DNA of 64,000 bases, from assembly GCA_016218815.1 (NCBI GenBank), contig JACRCX010000106.1, positions 36,233 through 100,232 on the forward strand, read 5' to 3'. The DNA is from Deltaproteobacteria bacterium. Lineage in GTDB: Bacteria; Myxococcota_A; Polyangia; DRWM01; JAAZOP01. The notes under the pieces are model-generated. The model had not been told where the DNA came from, ran no database searches, and saw only the letters and a list, made by a program, of their open reading frames with translations. Position numbers and translations under genes: made by a program. Below, one piece after another: positions 24,782-32,475 of this stretch. Each line of letters opens with the position of its first letter. Positions within the stretch are counted from its first letter, which is position 1.

Positions 24782-24820
24782 CGCGCAAAGGGCGCAAAGA
24801 ACCGCAAAGGGGCGCAAAGG
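24782..24820. repeat. GCGCAAAG short tandem repeats
   Basis: Four copies of GCAAAG in GCGCAAAGG-type units, nine to ten bases apart, between the YciO-like gene and the six-Cys lipoprotein promoter. Confidence 0.65.
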
Positions 24821-24829
24821 AGGAGCGGG

Positions 24830-25477
24830 TCAGGGTTCGGTGGGGGGGACGGGGGGGCGGCTGCCCTGGGGTGCGAAGACGGCGTCGATCGGGCCCGCGC
24901 CCTCGCGCAGCACCTCGATCTGGCCGTTCTCCAGGATGGCCAGGACGGTGGACGGCACGTGGCCGCCGGGGCCGGCGTCCAGGACCAGATCCAGGCCGGC
25001 GAACATGCGGTCGATCTCGGCCGGGTCGGTCTCGATGCGACCTTCCTTGGAGGCCGAGGTGGAGATGATCGGCTCGCCGAGCTGCTGCAGCAGCATGCGC
25101 GCGGCAGGATGATCGGGCACGCGGATGCCGACGGTGTTGCGCTTGGTCAGCACGAGCCGCGGGACTTCCTTGGTCGCCTCGAGCACGAACGTGTACGGTC
25201 CGGGGACGAGGCGGCGCATGATGCGGTAGGCGGCGTCGTCGACGCGGGCGTAGCGCGCGATGTCCGAGAGGTCGTAGCAGAGGAAGGAGAACGGCTTCTT
25301 CTGCGCGGCGCCCTTGATCGCGTACACGCGCTCGATGGCCTTGCGGTCCATCAGATTGCAGCCGACGCCGTAGACCGTGCCGGTCGGGTAGGCGATGACG
25401 CCGCCCGCTCGCATGGATTCGACGGCGCGCGCGATCTTGCGTGGCTCCGGGTGGGCCGGGTTGATCGGTAGCAGCAT
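24830..25477 (-). CDS. YciO/YrdC/Sua5-family protein (threonylcarbamoyl-AMP synthase-like)
   Basis: A 215-residue protein of the Sua5/YrdC/YciO fold. It matches the YciO branch best: GGVIAYPTGTVYGVGCNLMD, KKPFSFLCYDLSDIARYA, PGPYTFVLEATKEVPR and GEPIISTSASKEG are in the expected order. The YrdC fold binds ATP and nucleic acid, and TsaC/Sua5 members make the threonylcarbamoyl-AMP used for t6A in tRNA. YciO members often lack some of the KxR/SxN residues, so enzymatic activity here is not certain. It follows the small basic-protein gene by 33 bases, sharing its strong promoter. Confidence 0.88.
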   Translation of the reverse strand: MLLPINPAHPEPRKIARAVESMRAGGVIAYPTGTVYGVGCNLMDRKAIERVYAIKGAAQKKPFSFLCYDLSDIARYARVDDAAYRIMRRLVPGPYTFVLEATKEVPRLVLTKRNTVGIRVPDHPAARMLLQQLGEPIISTSASKEGRIETDPAEIDRMFAGLDLVLDAGPGGHVPSTVLAILENGQIEVLREGAGPIDAVFAPQGSRPPVPPTEP

Positions 25478-25510
25478 GATCCGGTCGCTCCTCCGGGGTC
25501 GGTCCGCAGC

Positions 25511-25666
25511 CTACTTCTTCGGCTGGCTGGAGGAAGGCTTCTCCTCCTTGTGGATCGGAAAGCGGGGCGTGCTGCCCTTGGAGCGGAGCGCGCGCTTGCG
25601 TTTCTTTCCGCCCTTGGTCTTCTTCCTGTCGCGGACGTGCCAAGTGTGTGAGGTCGGCGAAACCAT
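25511..25666 (-). CDS. Small basic protein (51 aa)
   Basis: Fifty-one residues, strongly basic: MVSPTSHTWHVRDRKK, then a Lys/Arg-rich core and the end GSTPRFPIHKEEKPSS plus QPKK. It has no signal peptide or membrane segment and looks like a small RNA- or ribosome-associated protein (inference from composition). The reading frame continues upstream to 26803 but that part is antisense to other genes. A near-consensus promoter (25735-25762) lies about 60 bases upstream, and a threonylcarbamoyl-AMP synthase-like gene follows 33 bases later, both consistent with a translation role. Confidence 0.7.
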   Translation of the reverse strand: MVSPTSHTWHVRDRKKTKGGKKRKRALRSKGSTPRFPIHKEEKPSSSQPKK

Positions 25667-25734
25667 CGGTTGTTCTCTCCACCGGACCCGCGCGTCTTCC
25701 GGTTCGGCCGGGGCGGGCCCGGACAGGGCCCCGA

Positions 25735-25762
25735 ATAATAGGAAGCGGCACTCGGGTGTCAA
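25735..25762 (-). promoter_or_regulatory. Strong sigma-70-type promoter
   Basis: TTGACA (25757-25762), 16-base spacer, TATTAT (25735-25740) on the minus strand. This is the best match to consensus in the window and drives the small basic protein and YciO-like gene. Confidence 0.75.
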
Positions 25763-25849
25763 GTGGAACGAGGGGACGGTCGCCGGGCATGCTGCCGTCC
25801 GTCGCGCGGCGGGCCGGGCGGGGCGCGCGCCGCGGGCGGAGGAGGACGC

Positions 25850-26494
25850 GTGGGATCGATCGCCAGGATGGTCGGCTCGGCATTCCTCGCGCTGGCGGCC
25901 TGCGGCCCGCCGCCGGCGACGCCGGTGACGGCGAGCGGCGGGGCATCCGGGGACGCGGGCGGGGCGGAGGCGGCCGTACCGGCCGACGTATCGGTCGAGG
26001 AAGCCGCGGCCGAGGCGTCGGCGGAGGCGGCGCCGGAGGAGAGCGGACCGTCGCCGGCGGAGGCGGCGTTCCGGCAGGCGATGGAAGCGCTGCTGTCCGG
26101 CTCGGCGCGGGCCGTGCGCGAGCTGGTTCCCACCGGCGGCCTGCTGGTCCTGACCTCGAACGTGTGCCGCAAGCCGCTGTACGGGGTGGGCACGTGCCAC
26201 GAGGAGCGGGTCGAGGCGGAGCGCCGCCGGATCGCCGACGAGGTGCTGGCGCCGTTGCAGGACCTGCTGGCGCGGGCGGCGCAGGCCGACGCCGGGTTCC
26301 GCGTGGACGCGCTCGACGCCGACTGCACGGAGGGGGAGGGGGGGCGATGGACCTGCCGCGCCGAGCTGCCGCTGGGGAGCGACGCGTGCCGCGGGGACCG
26401 CCGTGCCCCGGTGAGGGCGGTGGTGCTCGACGGCGGCGATTCGTGGATCCTGGTCGAGCTGGGCTACGAGGAAGAGATCCTGCTGTGCGAATAG
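25850..26494 (+). CDS. Lipoprotein of unknown function
   Basis: A 214-residue lipoprotein (MGSIARMVGSAFLALAACG, Cys 18 or so). After an Ala/Glu/Ser linker (to about 75) comes a domain of about 135 residues with four Cys (SNVCRKPLYGVGTC, then DADC and CRAEL) and a helical centre. I recognise no family; a similar Cys arrangement occurs in other myxobacterial lipoproteins. The GTG at 25850 was chosen because GGAGGAGG sits five bases upstream; the ATG at 25868 would give a shorter signal peptide without the positive residues. Confidence 0.72.
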   Translation: MGSIARMVGSAFLALAACGPPPATPVTASGGASGDAGGAEAAVPADVSVEEAAAEASAEAAPEESGPSPAEAAFRQAMEALLSGSARAVRELVPTGGLLVLTSNVCRKPLYGVGTCHEERVEAERRRIADEVLAPLQDLLARAAQADAGFRVDALDADCTEGEGGRWTCRAELPLGSDACRGDRRAPVRAVVLDGGDSWILVELGYEEEILLCE

Positions 26495-26505
26495 CCGCGC
26501 GGTTG

Positions 26506-26535
26506 TTGCGCGATCCGTCGCTTTCGGCCTAGAGT
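26506..26535 (+). promoter_or_regulatory. Possible promoter for helical repeat protein
   Basis: TTGCGC (26506-26511), 18-base spacer, TAGAGT (26530-26535), about 60 bases before the GTG start at 26601. Confidence 0.35.
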
Positions 26536-26600
26536 CGGTCCGGACTCGCTTTCGGGCGGCCTTCGGAGTGTCGTCGCGGGCGAGGGTCGAGGGTGGGGCC

Positions 26601-27596
26601 GTGGCGCTCTTCGGACCGGATCCCGAGAAGGTCGAACGCTGGAAACAGGAGGGGAAGGTCTCGAAGCTGCGTTCGACGATCGAAGGGGGCGGGCCGTGCG
26701 CCGAGCAGGCGCAGCAGGCTCTCGTCGACATCATTTCCGATCCGTCGTCCATGCCGCTGGTGACGGAGGAAGCGACGCTGGAGGCGTTCCAGACGCTGCT
26801 CAACCTGGATCAGCACGCCGCGTCCTGGGCGATGCTGCAGTACGCGCAGACGTCGAGCGCGCGGCCCGAGGTGGCGCGCCGGATGATCGACGCCCTGGCG
26901 GTCCGGCGGACGGACGCGGCGCTGCTGGCGACGCTGCGCATGGCCGGCAGCGGGCTCACCGGCGTCGGCGTGCACGCGGTGAAGGCGCTGATTGGGATGG
27001 AGCACCCGCGGCTGAACGAGGCGTTGCGGTCGGCGTTCCTGCTGGCCGAGCGGGAGGCGCTGGTGCCGCTCCTGGGGGTGCTCGAGGTCCGGCAGGTGCC
27101 GGGGGCGTCGAAGGTGCTGGTGCACCGTTTCCCGAAGCTGCCGGCGGACCTGCGCAAGCGGGTGGCGCGGGCGCTGCACCGGCAGGGGATGGGCGCCGCG
27201 CACGCGGGCGATGCCGTGTTGCGCACGTACCTCCTGGTCGAGGAGGAGCGGTACGCGGAGGCGGCCTCGCAGCTCGAGCTGGCCTGGCAGCCGCTGGCCG
27301 AGGCACTGGGAGCGACGCCTGAGCCCGGGGATCGGACGATGCGCATCCTGCAGGCGCTGGCCCACGTCGACCGGAACCGGCTGTTCCACGCGTTGCGGCT
27401 GCGGCTGGCGAAGGCGGTGGGCGAGGCGGAGGTGCACACGGACCGCGAGTCGATCGCCGCGGCGCGGGCCGCCGCGGCGTGGATCCTGCCGGCGCTGGCC
27501 GACATCTACGGCCGCACCGGCGACGTGCGGGAGATCTCGATGCAAATCACCGCGGACCGCTTCCTGGCGGCCCGCTCGCTGCTCGAGGCGATGTAG
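26601..27596 (+). CDS. HEAT-like helical repeat protein
   Basis: A 331-residue, all-helical cytoplasmic protein. It begins MALFGPDPEKVERWKQEGKVSKL, the type of start seen in deltaproteobacterial HEAT-repeat proteins, and then runs through paired helices (ALVDIISDPSSMPLV, AASWAMLQYAQTS, LRMAGSGLTGVGVHAVKAL). It has no signal, Cys pairs or catalytic motif, so it is probably a scaffold. The GTG at 26601 is preferred because it gives the typical N-terminus; an in-frame GTG at 26568 would add 11 residues. The aldehyde dehydrogenase follows after eight bases. Confidence 0.7.
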   Translation: MALFGPDPEKVERWKQEGKVSKLRSTIEGGGPCAEQAQQALVDIISDPSSMPLVTEEATLEAFQTLLNLDQHAASWAMLQYAQTSSARPEVARRMIDALAVRRTDAALLATLRMAGSGLTGVGVHAVKALIGMEHPRLNEALRSAFLLAEREALVPLLGVLEVRQVPGASKVLVHRFPKLPADLRKRVARALHRQGMGAAHAGDAVLRTYLLVEEERYAEAASQLELAWQPLAEALGATPEPGDRTMRILQALAHVDRNRLFHALRLRLAKAVGEAEVHTDRESIAAARAAAAWILPALADIYGRTGDVREISMQITADRFLAARSLLEAM

Positions 27597-27604
27597 GGAG
27601 GACC

Positions 27605-29107
27605 ATGGAAACGTATCGCATGTTGATCGGGGGCGAATTCGTCGACGCGGCAGCGGGCCGGACGTTCGACGTCATCGACCCCTGCCGGGTGGAGCCCGTA
27701 GCGCGGGTGCCGGCCGCCGGGCGCGAGGACGTCGACCGCGCGGTCGTCGCGGCGCGCAAGGCGTTCGACGAGGGTCCGTGGCCGGGAATGCCGCAGGACG
27801 AGCGCATCCGCCGGCTGCTCGACCTGGCCGACCGGCTCGACGCCAAGCAGACGATGCTGATGGACCTGGAGTGCCGGCAGGCGGGGATTCCGATCCGCAA
27901 GACGACGCTGATGGACATCCCGGTCGGGCTGGAGATGTTCCGGACGATGGTCAAGGCGAGCGCGGTACCGCGGTACGAGCCGCTGCCGTGGATCGATTTC
28001 CCGGCGGTGTCGTGGAACTTCGTGCTGCGCGAGCCGATCGGCGTGTGTGCCGGGATCTGCGCCTGGAACTTCCCCTGGCTGTTCACGATGTGGAAGAGCG
28101 CGCCGGCGCTGGCGATGGGCAACGTCGTGATCCTCAAGCCGGCGTCGTACTCGCCGCTGACGTGCCTGGAGTTCGCCAAGACCGTGACCGAGGCGGGGTT
28201 CCCGCCGGGCGTGGTCAACGTCGTGACGGGCGCGGGGAACCCCGTGGGCACGGCGTTGTGCGAGCACCCCCAGGTGGACAAGGTTTCGTTCACGGGCTCG
28301 ACGGAGGTCGGGCGCGAGGTGCAGCAGCTCGCGGCCGGCACGATCAAGCGCGTCACGCTGGAGCTGGGAGGCAAGAGCCCGAACGTGGTCCTGGCCGACG
28401 CCGACCTGGACATGGCGGTCGACGGGGCGATCTTCGCCGCGTTCTTCAACGCCGGCCAGGCCTGCGAGGCCGGCACGCGCCTGCTGCTCGACGCGACGAT
28501 CCACGACGAGTTCCTGGCGCGGCTGCGCGAGCGGATGAAGCTCGTGCGCGTCGGCGACACGCTCGAGTTCGAGACCACGATGGGTCCGGTGATCAGCGAG
28601 GGGCAGCGCGCGAAGGTCGAGGGCTACATCGACTCGGCGCGCAAGGAGGGGGCCCGGCTGATCTGGGGCGGCGGGCGGCCGCAGGGCGTGCCGCGCGGCT
28701 GGTTCGTCGAGCCGACGGTGTTCGCGGACGTCCGGCCGGCGGCGCGCATCTTCCGCGAGGAGATCTTCGGGCCGGTGCTGGCGGTGACGAAGTTCGGGAC
28801 CATCGACGAGGCGGTGGCGCTGGCCAACGATACGACGTACGGGCTGGCCGCGGCGGTGTGGTCGAAGAGCTCGACCCGAGCGATCGAGGTCGCGCGTCGC
28901 ATCCGGGCCGGTACGGTGTGGATCAACGACTACCACCTGCTCAACGCCGACGCGCCGTTCGGCGGGTTCAAGCAGTCGGGCCGTGGGCGCGAGCTGTCGC
29001 GCTACGGGCTCGAGGAATACACCGAGATCAAGCACATCCACGTCGACCAGGTCGGTCCGGACCGCGACCGCAAGTTCTGGTTCGATTACGTGATGAACAG
29101 GGACTAG
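27605..29107 (+). CDS. NAD(P)-dependent aldehyde dehydrogenase
   Basis: A 500-residue member of the aldehyde dehydrogenase superfamily. The general base Glu 253 (LELGGKSPN) and the nucleophile Cys 287 (GQACEAG) are spaced 34 residues apart as in the family, and the cofactor-binding blocks PWNFP-like (AWNFPW) and FTGSTEVG are present. It should oxidise an aldehyde to the acid in the cytoplasm; the substrate cannot be told, although similarity to betaine-aldehyde and phenylacetaldehyde type enzymes seems likely. It has GGGAGGA before its ATG and follows the helical repeat gene by eight bases. Its 3' end overlaps the M49 gene on the other strand by 80 bases. Confidence 0.95.
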   Translation: METYRMLIGGEFVDAAAGRTFDVIDPCRVEPVARVPAAGREDVDRAVVAARKAFDEGPWPGMPQDERIRRLLDLADRLDAKQTMLMDLECRQAGIPIRKTTLMDIPVGLEMFRTMVKASAVPRYEPLPWIDFPAVSWNFVLREPIGVCAGICAWNFPWLFTMWKSAPALAMGNVVILKPASYSPLTCLEFAKTVTEAGFPPGVVNVVTGAGNPVGTALCEHPQVDKVSFTGSTEVGREVQQLAAGTIKRVTLELGGKSPNVVLADADLDMAVDGAIFAAFFNAGQACEAGTRLLLDATIHDEFLARLRERMKLVRVGDTLEFETTMGPVISEGQRAKVEGYIDSARKEGARLIWGGGRPQGVPRGWFVEPTVFADVRPAARIFREEIFGPVLAVTKFGTIDEAVALANDTTYGLAAAVWSKSSTRAIEVARRIRAGTVWINDYHLLNADAPFGGFKQSGRGRELSRYGLEEYTEIKHIHVDQVGPDRDRKFWFDYVMNRD

Positions 29108-31229
29108 GGGAGGGTGGCGCGCCGCCCGACTCGTCCGAGGGGGGTGCGGGGGGAGGCGGGGGCGGGAGGGGGGCTTCCATCACGAGCTTCCAGGACATCA
29201 TGAGCGTGGGGAAGTCGACGGGGTCGATGAGGCGGACGTCGACGACGGCGCCGGTCTGGTCGCGGACGGGCTCGAGCGACGGGCAGACGAAGGCGAAGCG
29301 CGGGGGGATCCCGGCCAGCGTCGCGCGCCGGGCCGCCTCGTCGCGCCATCCTTCCGGCGCCGTGGCGCCGTAGGTCTCGACGAGGGCCCGGGCGGCGTCG
29401 TAGTCGCCCTGGGTCCGGATGCGCTCGATCGCGCGCAGCAGCTCGTCGACGACGTCGTGCCAGGCGGAGACGTCGGGGATGCGCAGGTAGGTCTTGCCGC
29501 CGCGGCGCTCCACCGTCACGGCGCCGCGCTCGACGGCGTAGCGCACGACGAGGAGGTGCGCGCGGGGCCCGTCGCCGGCGAGGTCGTCGGAGGGCAGCGA
29601 TCGGAGCAGGAGGAGGGTGCCGCGGACGTAGTCGCGCAGCGCCGCCTCGCCGCAGGCGCGGTCGGGGAGGAAGCCGAGGTCGACGAGCCGCGGGTCCTCG
29701 GCGAAGTGCAGCGCCAGCAGGTCGGCGCGGGTCTCGGCCATCGTCCCGGCGTATTCGGCCAGAGTGACGCCGGTGGTGGCGTCCTCGCCTTCCGCGACGG
29801 GAACGGGTGCGTGGCCGACGACGTCGTGGACTGCGGTCAGCGACTCCCACGCGGCGTCGCCGCAACGGCGGGCCTCGTCGGCCTCCGCGTCGTCCCAGGA
29901 GAACTCGCGCAGCGCGGGTTCGAGGAAGACGGAGCGCAACGCGTCGTCGACGTTGACGAGCTGCAGGTCCTTGGATCCGACCGTGCGCCGGACCTCCGGA
30001 TCGTTGGGCAGGCTGACCGCGGCGGGCGTGAACAGGGCGGCGTCGCCGGTGGCGGTGAGCACGGCGGCGGCGAGGGGGACGTCGCGCGGGGCGGGCGAGC
30101 CGTCGGCGGGAGGCTCGCGCACCGGCCGCGGCAGACCGGCGGGCCACGGGGCGCGGGCGAGGAAGTCGTCGAGCTCCGCGGCCAGCGAGCGCAGGCGCGC
30201 CGTGCGCGGCTCGTCGCGGATCGTGACCAGGCCCTCCCAGGTGCCCTTCTCGCCGCGCGGGTCCTCGTCGGTCTCCACGAAGCCGAGCACGGCGTCGACG
30301 GCGGGGTCATCGGCGACCCAGGCCGCACCCCAGTCGAGCCACGCGGCGGGATCGCCGGTCTCGAGGTAGGCGATCAGCTCGTCCAGGGCGGCGCGCTGCG
30401 CTTCGCCGGCGAGCGGCAGGGCGTCGCGGAGGTGCCCGACGACCCGGCGGAGCTGCGGCGAGTAGAGGCCGGCGGGAATCTCGTTGCGCCCGGCGCGCCA
30501 GACCTGTTCGACCGGCCGGCCCTCGTCGTCGAGCGAGAGGCTCGAGTTGTGGGGGAAGCGCTCGCGGAAGCCCTCCAGGTCGGCGGTGGTCATGCCGTCG
30601 GCGTAGAAGTTCGACGCCGAGGCAGCCAGGAGGTCCTGGCCTTCGGCGGGGGCGGGGGCGACGAGCCAGCGGTCGACGGTCGGGTCGAACAGGGCGGGGC
30701 GCAGGCCGTCGATTGCGGCGCGCAGATCGGTCTCGTCCAGGAAGCCGAAGCGCTCGCCGGCCGCGAAGGCGTCCAGCGTCGCCATCCACAGCTCGTCGAA
30801 GTCGAGTCGCGGTGCGAGCTTCTCGAGCGTGGAGGCGTCGTGCAGGCCGTGATGGATCCAGAAGAGCTGGAGCAGCTCCTCGAGCCGTGCGCGGACGTCG
30901 GGGTCGAGCCCGGATGCGCGAGCGGCGATGCCCTCGAGCAGCGACTTGACCTCCAGGTTGTGGACCCAGCGCTGGTCGTAGGCGATCGGGTCGCCGGCGA
31001 TGGCGGCGAGCGAGAGGCGCCAGGCGAGGATGCGCTGGTTCGCGGTCAGGCCGTCCCAGCCGTCGACGTGGAGCTGGAGCAGCGCGACGTCGCCGACCTG
31101 GCCCAGCAGGGCGACGCGTTCGGGCGCTTGCGGGGGCAGCGGGAGGGGCGGCGGGGGAGGGGGCGGGGCGGGGCAGGCGGAGGAGAGGAGGAAGAGGCAG
31201 GGGAGGATGGGGAGGTGGGGGGATGTCAT
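29028..31229 (-). CDS. Dipeptidyl-peptidase III family (M49) lipoprotein
   Basis: A 733-residue lipoprotein (lipobox LLSSAC, then a Pro-rich stretch). The core matches peptidase family M49: the zinc site at H468 reads HDVVGH where the family has HExxGH, the second motif is ETRAD at 499-503 (family EECRAE), and the C-terminus has the RLxPVxDxxGxVxDVRL and PxDF blocks (CPSLEPVRDQTG, then VDVRLIDPVDF). It would release dipeptides from oligopeptides outside the cytoplasm. The catalytic Glu is replaced by Asp, so activity may be weak or altered. The TATACT -10 sits eight bases upstream and no ribosome site is present, which suggests a leaderless message. The 3' end overlaps the aldehyde dehydrogenase gene by 80 bases; that tail is probably not important. 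Confidence 0.82.
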   Translation of the reverse strand: MTSPHLPILPCLFLLSSACPAPPPPPPPLPLPPQAPERVALLGQVGDVALLQLHVDGWDGLTANQRILAWRLSLAAIAGDPIAYDQRWVHNLEVKSLLEGIAARASGLDPDVRARLEELLQLFWIHHGLHDASTLEKLAPRLDFDELWMATLDAFAAGERFGFLDETDLRAAIDGLRPALFDPTVDRWLVAPAPAEGQDLLAASASNFYADGMTTADLEGFRERFPHNSSLSLDDEGRPVEQVWRAGRNEIPAGLYSPQLRRVVGHLRDALPLAGEAQRAALDELIAYLETGDPAAWLDWGAAWVADDPAVDAVLGFVETDEDPRGEKGTWEGLVTIRDEPRTARLRSLAAELDDFLARAPWPAGLPRPVREPPADGSPAPRDVPLAAAVLTATGDAALFTPAAVSLPNDPEVRRTVGSKDLQLVNVDDALRSVFLEPALREFSWDDAEADEARRCGDAAWESLTAVHDVVGHAPVPVAEGEDATTGVTLAEYAGTMAETRADLLALHFAEDPRLVDLGFLPDRACGEAALRDYVRGTLLLLRSLPSDDLAGDGPRAHLLVVRYAVERGAVTVERRGGKTYLRIPDVSAWHDVVDELLRAIERIRTQGDYDAARALVETYGATAPEGWRDEAARRATLAGIPPRFAFVCPSLEPVRDQTGAVVDVRLIDPVDFPTLMMSWKLVMEAPLPPPPPPAPPSDESGGAPPSPSPCSSRNRTRTCGRGPDRPGRRGCA

Positions 31230-31237
31230 GGGCGGGT

Positions 31238-31243
31238 AGTATA
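31238..31243 (-). promoter_or_regulatory. -10 box for leaderless M49 message
   Basis: TATACT on the minus strand at 31238-31243. With a usual spacing transcription would begin within a few bases of the ATG at 31229. The -35 is not clear. Confidence 0.35.
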
Positions 31244-31255
31244 GGGGGGTTTGGG

Positions 31256-31283
31256 GTTCTTGGTTTTCAGTTTTCAGTTCTCG
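31256..31283. repeat. GTY heptamer array 3
   Basis: Units GTTCTTG, GTTTTCA, GTTTTCA, GTTCTCG followed by GTCCGGA, in the divergent gap between the M49 and the secreted-domain lipoprotein genes. Confidence 0.8.
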
Positions 31284-31346
31284 GTCCGGACGCGGACCGG
31301 CAACGTACGGCTTCTCGGTTCCGAGCGCTTGCGGTATCGTGGGCGC

Positions 31347-32393
31347 ATGGTGCGTTGGAACTTGTGGTTGTTGCCGGTCGCTGCGGGGTGCGGGATGGGG
31401 GGGGCGGAGTGGCGCGGCGACGAAGCGGCGGTGTCGGTGACGTGGACGATCGCGGGGGAGCCGGCGAGTCCCGCGAGCTGCGCGGCGCTCGGGGCGACCT
31501 CGGCGCGGCTCGTCGTGCGGGTGGGTGAAGGCCGGTGGCTCGACCCGGACCTCGTCTGGTCGTGCGCGACGGGCGCCGCCGCCACGGGGCCCATCTTCGC
31601 GGTCGCGACGCTCGACTTCACGATCGAGCTGCTCGATCCGCTCGACCGCGTGACGGCGTTCACCCCCTGGACACGGCGGACGGTGGGGCCGGGCGACAAC
31701 GTGCTGGGCAACTTCGACCTGCGGGTGGAGGCGGGGGAGCCGGACGCCTCGCTGGACGTGCGCTGGACGGTAGGGGGGACGGCGGCGAGCGCGGCATCCT
31801 GCGGGGCGGTGGGCGCGGAGGACGTGCGTCTGGACTGGCGGATCGGCCTCCTGGCGGGCGAGCCGTTCACCTGGCCGTGCGCGGACGGGTCGGGCCGGGT
31901 GGAGTTGGGGCTGCGCAGCGGCCTGGAGATCGATTTCCGGCTACGGCTGCTGGACGGCGACGGTTTCGTCCTGGCGTCGGCGCCGCGGGCGTCGTGGTAC
32001 GTCGCGACCCTGGCGGCGGGGGACAACGAGCTGGAGTCGTTCGCGCTGACGGTGGACGCGGTTCGCGGTCCGTTGACGGCGCTGTTGTACTGGGGCGACC
32101 GGGTGGGAAGCGGGGCGACGTACGTCGAGTGTGCGGCGGCGGGCGTGGCGCGCGTGGGCTACCGGCTCGAGGACGGGGGCGGGGCGGTGGTGGACGAGCT
32201 TCCCGTGGAGGAGGCGCCGTCGGGTTGCACGGACGTCCTCGCGTGGCCGGCGCTGCCGCCGGACACGTACACGCTCGTCGTGCAGGGGGAGGACGACGTG
32301 TCGGGCGGCGCGTGGTCGGCGGAGTGCTGGGGCCTGGACGTGACGGACTCCGAGGACAACAGCTTCGTGTGCCGGGTGCCGCGGCTGCGGTAG
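31347..32393 (+). CDS. Lipoprotein with repeated beta domains
   Basis: A 348-residue lipoprotein (MVRWNLWLLPVAAGC). The mature protein contains three similar beta-sandwich-like segments of about 100 residues, each with a pattern VSVTWTIAGEPASPASCAALGA, VRWTVGGTAASAASCGAVGA and LLYWGDRVGSGATYVECAAAGV, and each with a paired Cys. This internal repeat suggests Ig-like or carbohydrate-binding domains (inference). I know no family. The ATG at 31347 follows a TATCGT -10-like box by about seven bases, so the message may be leaderless. Confidence 0.75.
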   Translation: MVRWNLWLLPVAAGCGMGGAEWRGDEAAVSVTWTIAGEPASPASCAALGATSARLVVRVGEGRWLDPDLVWSCATGAAATGPIFAVATLDFTIELLDPLDRVTAFTPWTRRTVGPGDNVLGNFDLRVEAGEPDASLDVRWTVGGTAASAASCGAVGAEDVRLDWRIGLLAGEPFTWPCADGSGRVELGLRSGLEIDFRLRLLDGDGFVLASAPRASWYVATLAAGDNELESFALTVDAVRGPLTALLYWGDRVGSGATYVECAAAGVARVGYRLEDGGGAVVDELPVEEAPSGCTDVLAWPALPPDTYTLVVQGEDDVSGGAWSAECWGLDVTDSEDNSFVCRVPRLR

Positions 32394-32401
32394 GAACGTA
32401 C

Positions 32402-32443
32402 GTCAAGAGTCGACAGTCGACAGTCGAGAGTCGAGAGTTCCTG
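32402..32443. repeat. GTY heptamer array 4
   Basis: Units GTCAAGA, GTCGACA, GTCGACA, GTCGAGA, GTCGAGA, then GTTCCTG, between the lipoprotein stop and the convergent PAP2 gene. Confidence 0.8.
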
Positions 32444-32475
32444 CGCGTGCCGCGCAGGAAGCGGAAGGCGGCAGA

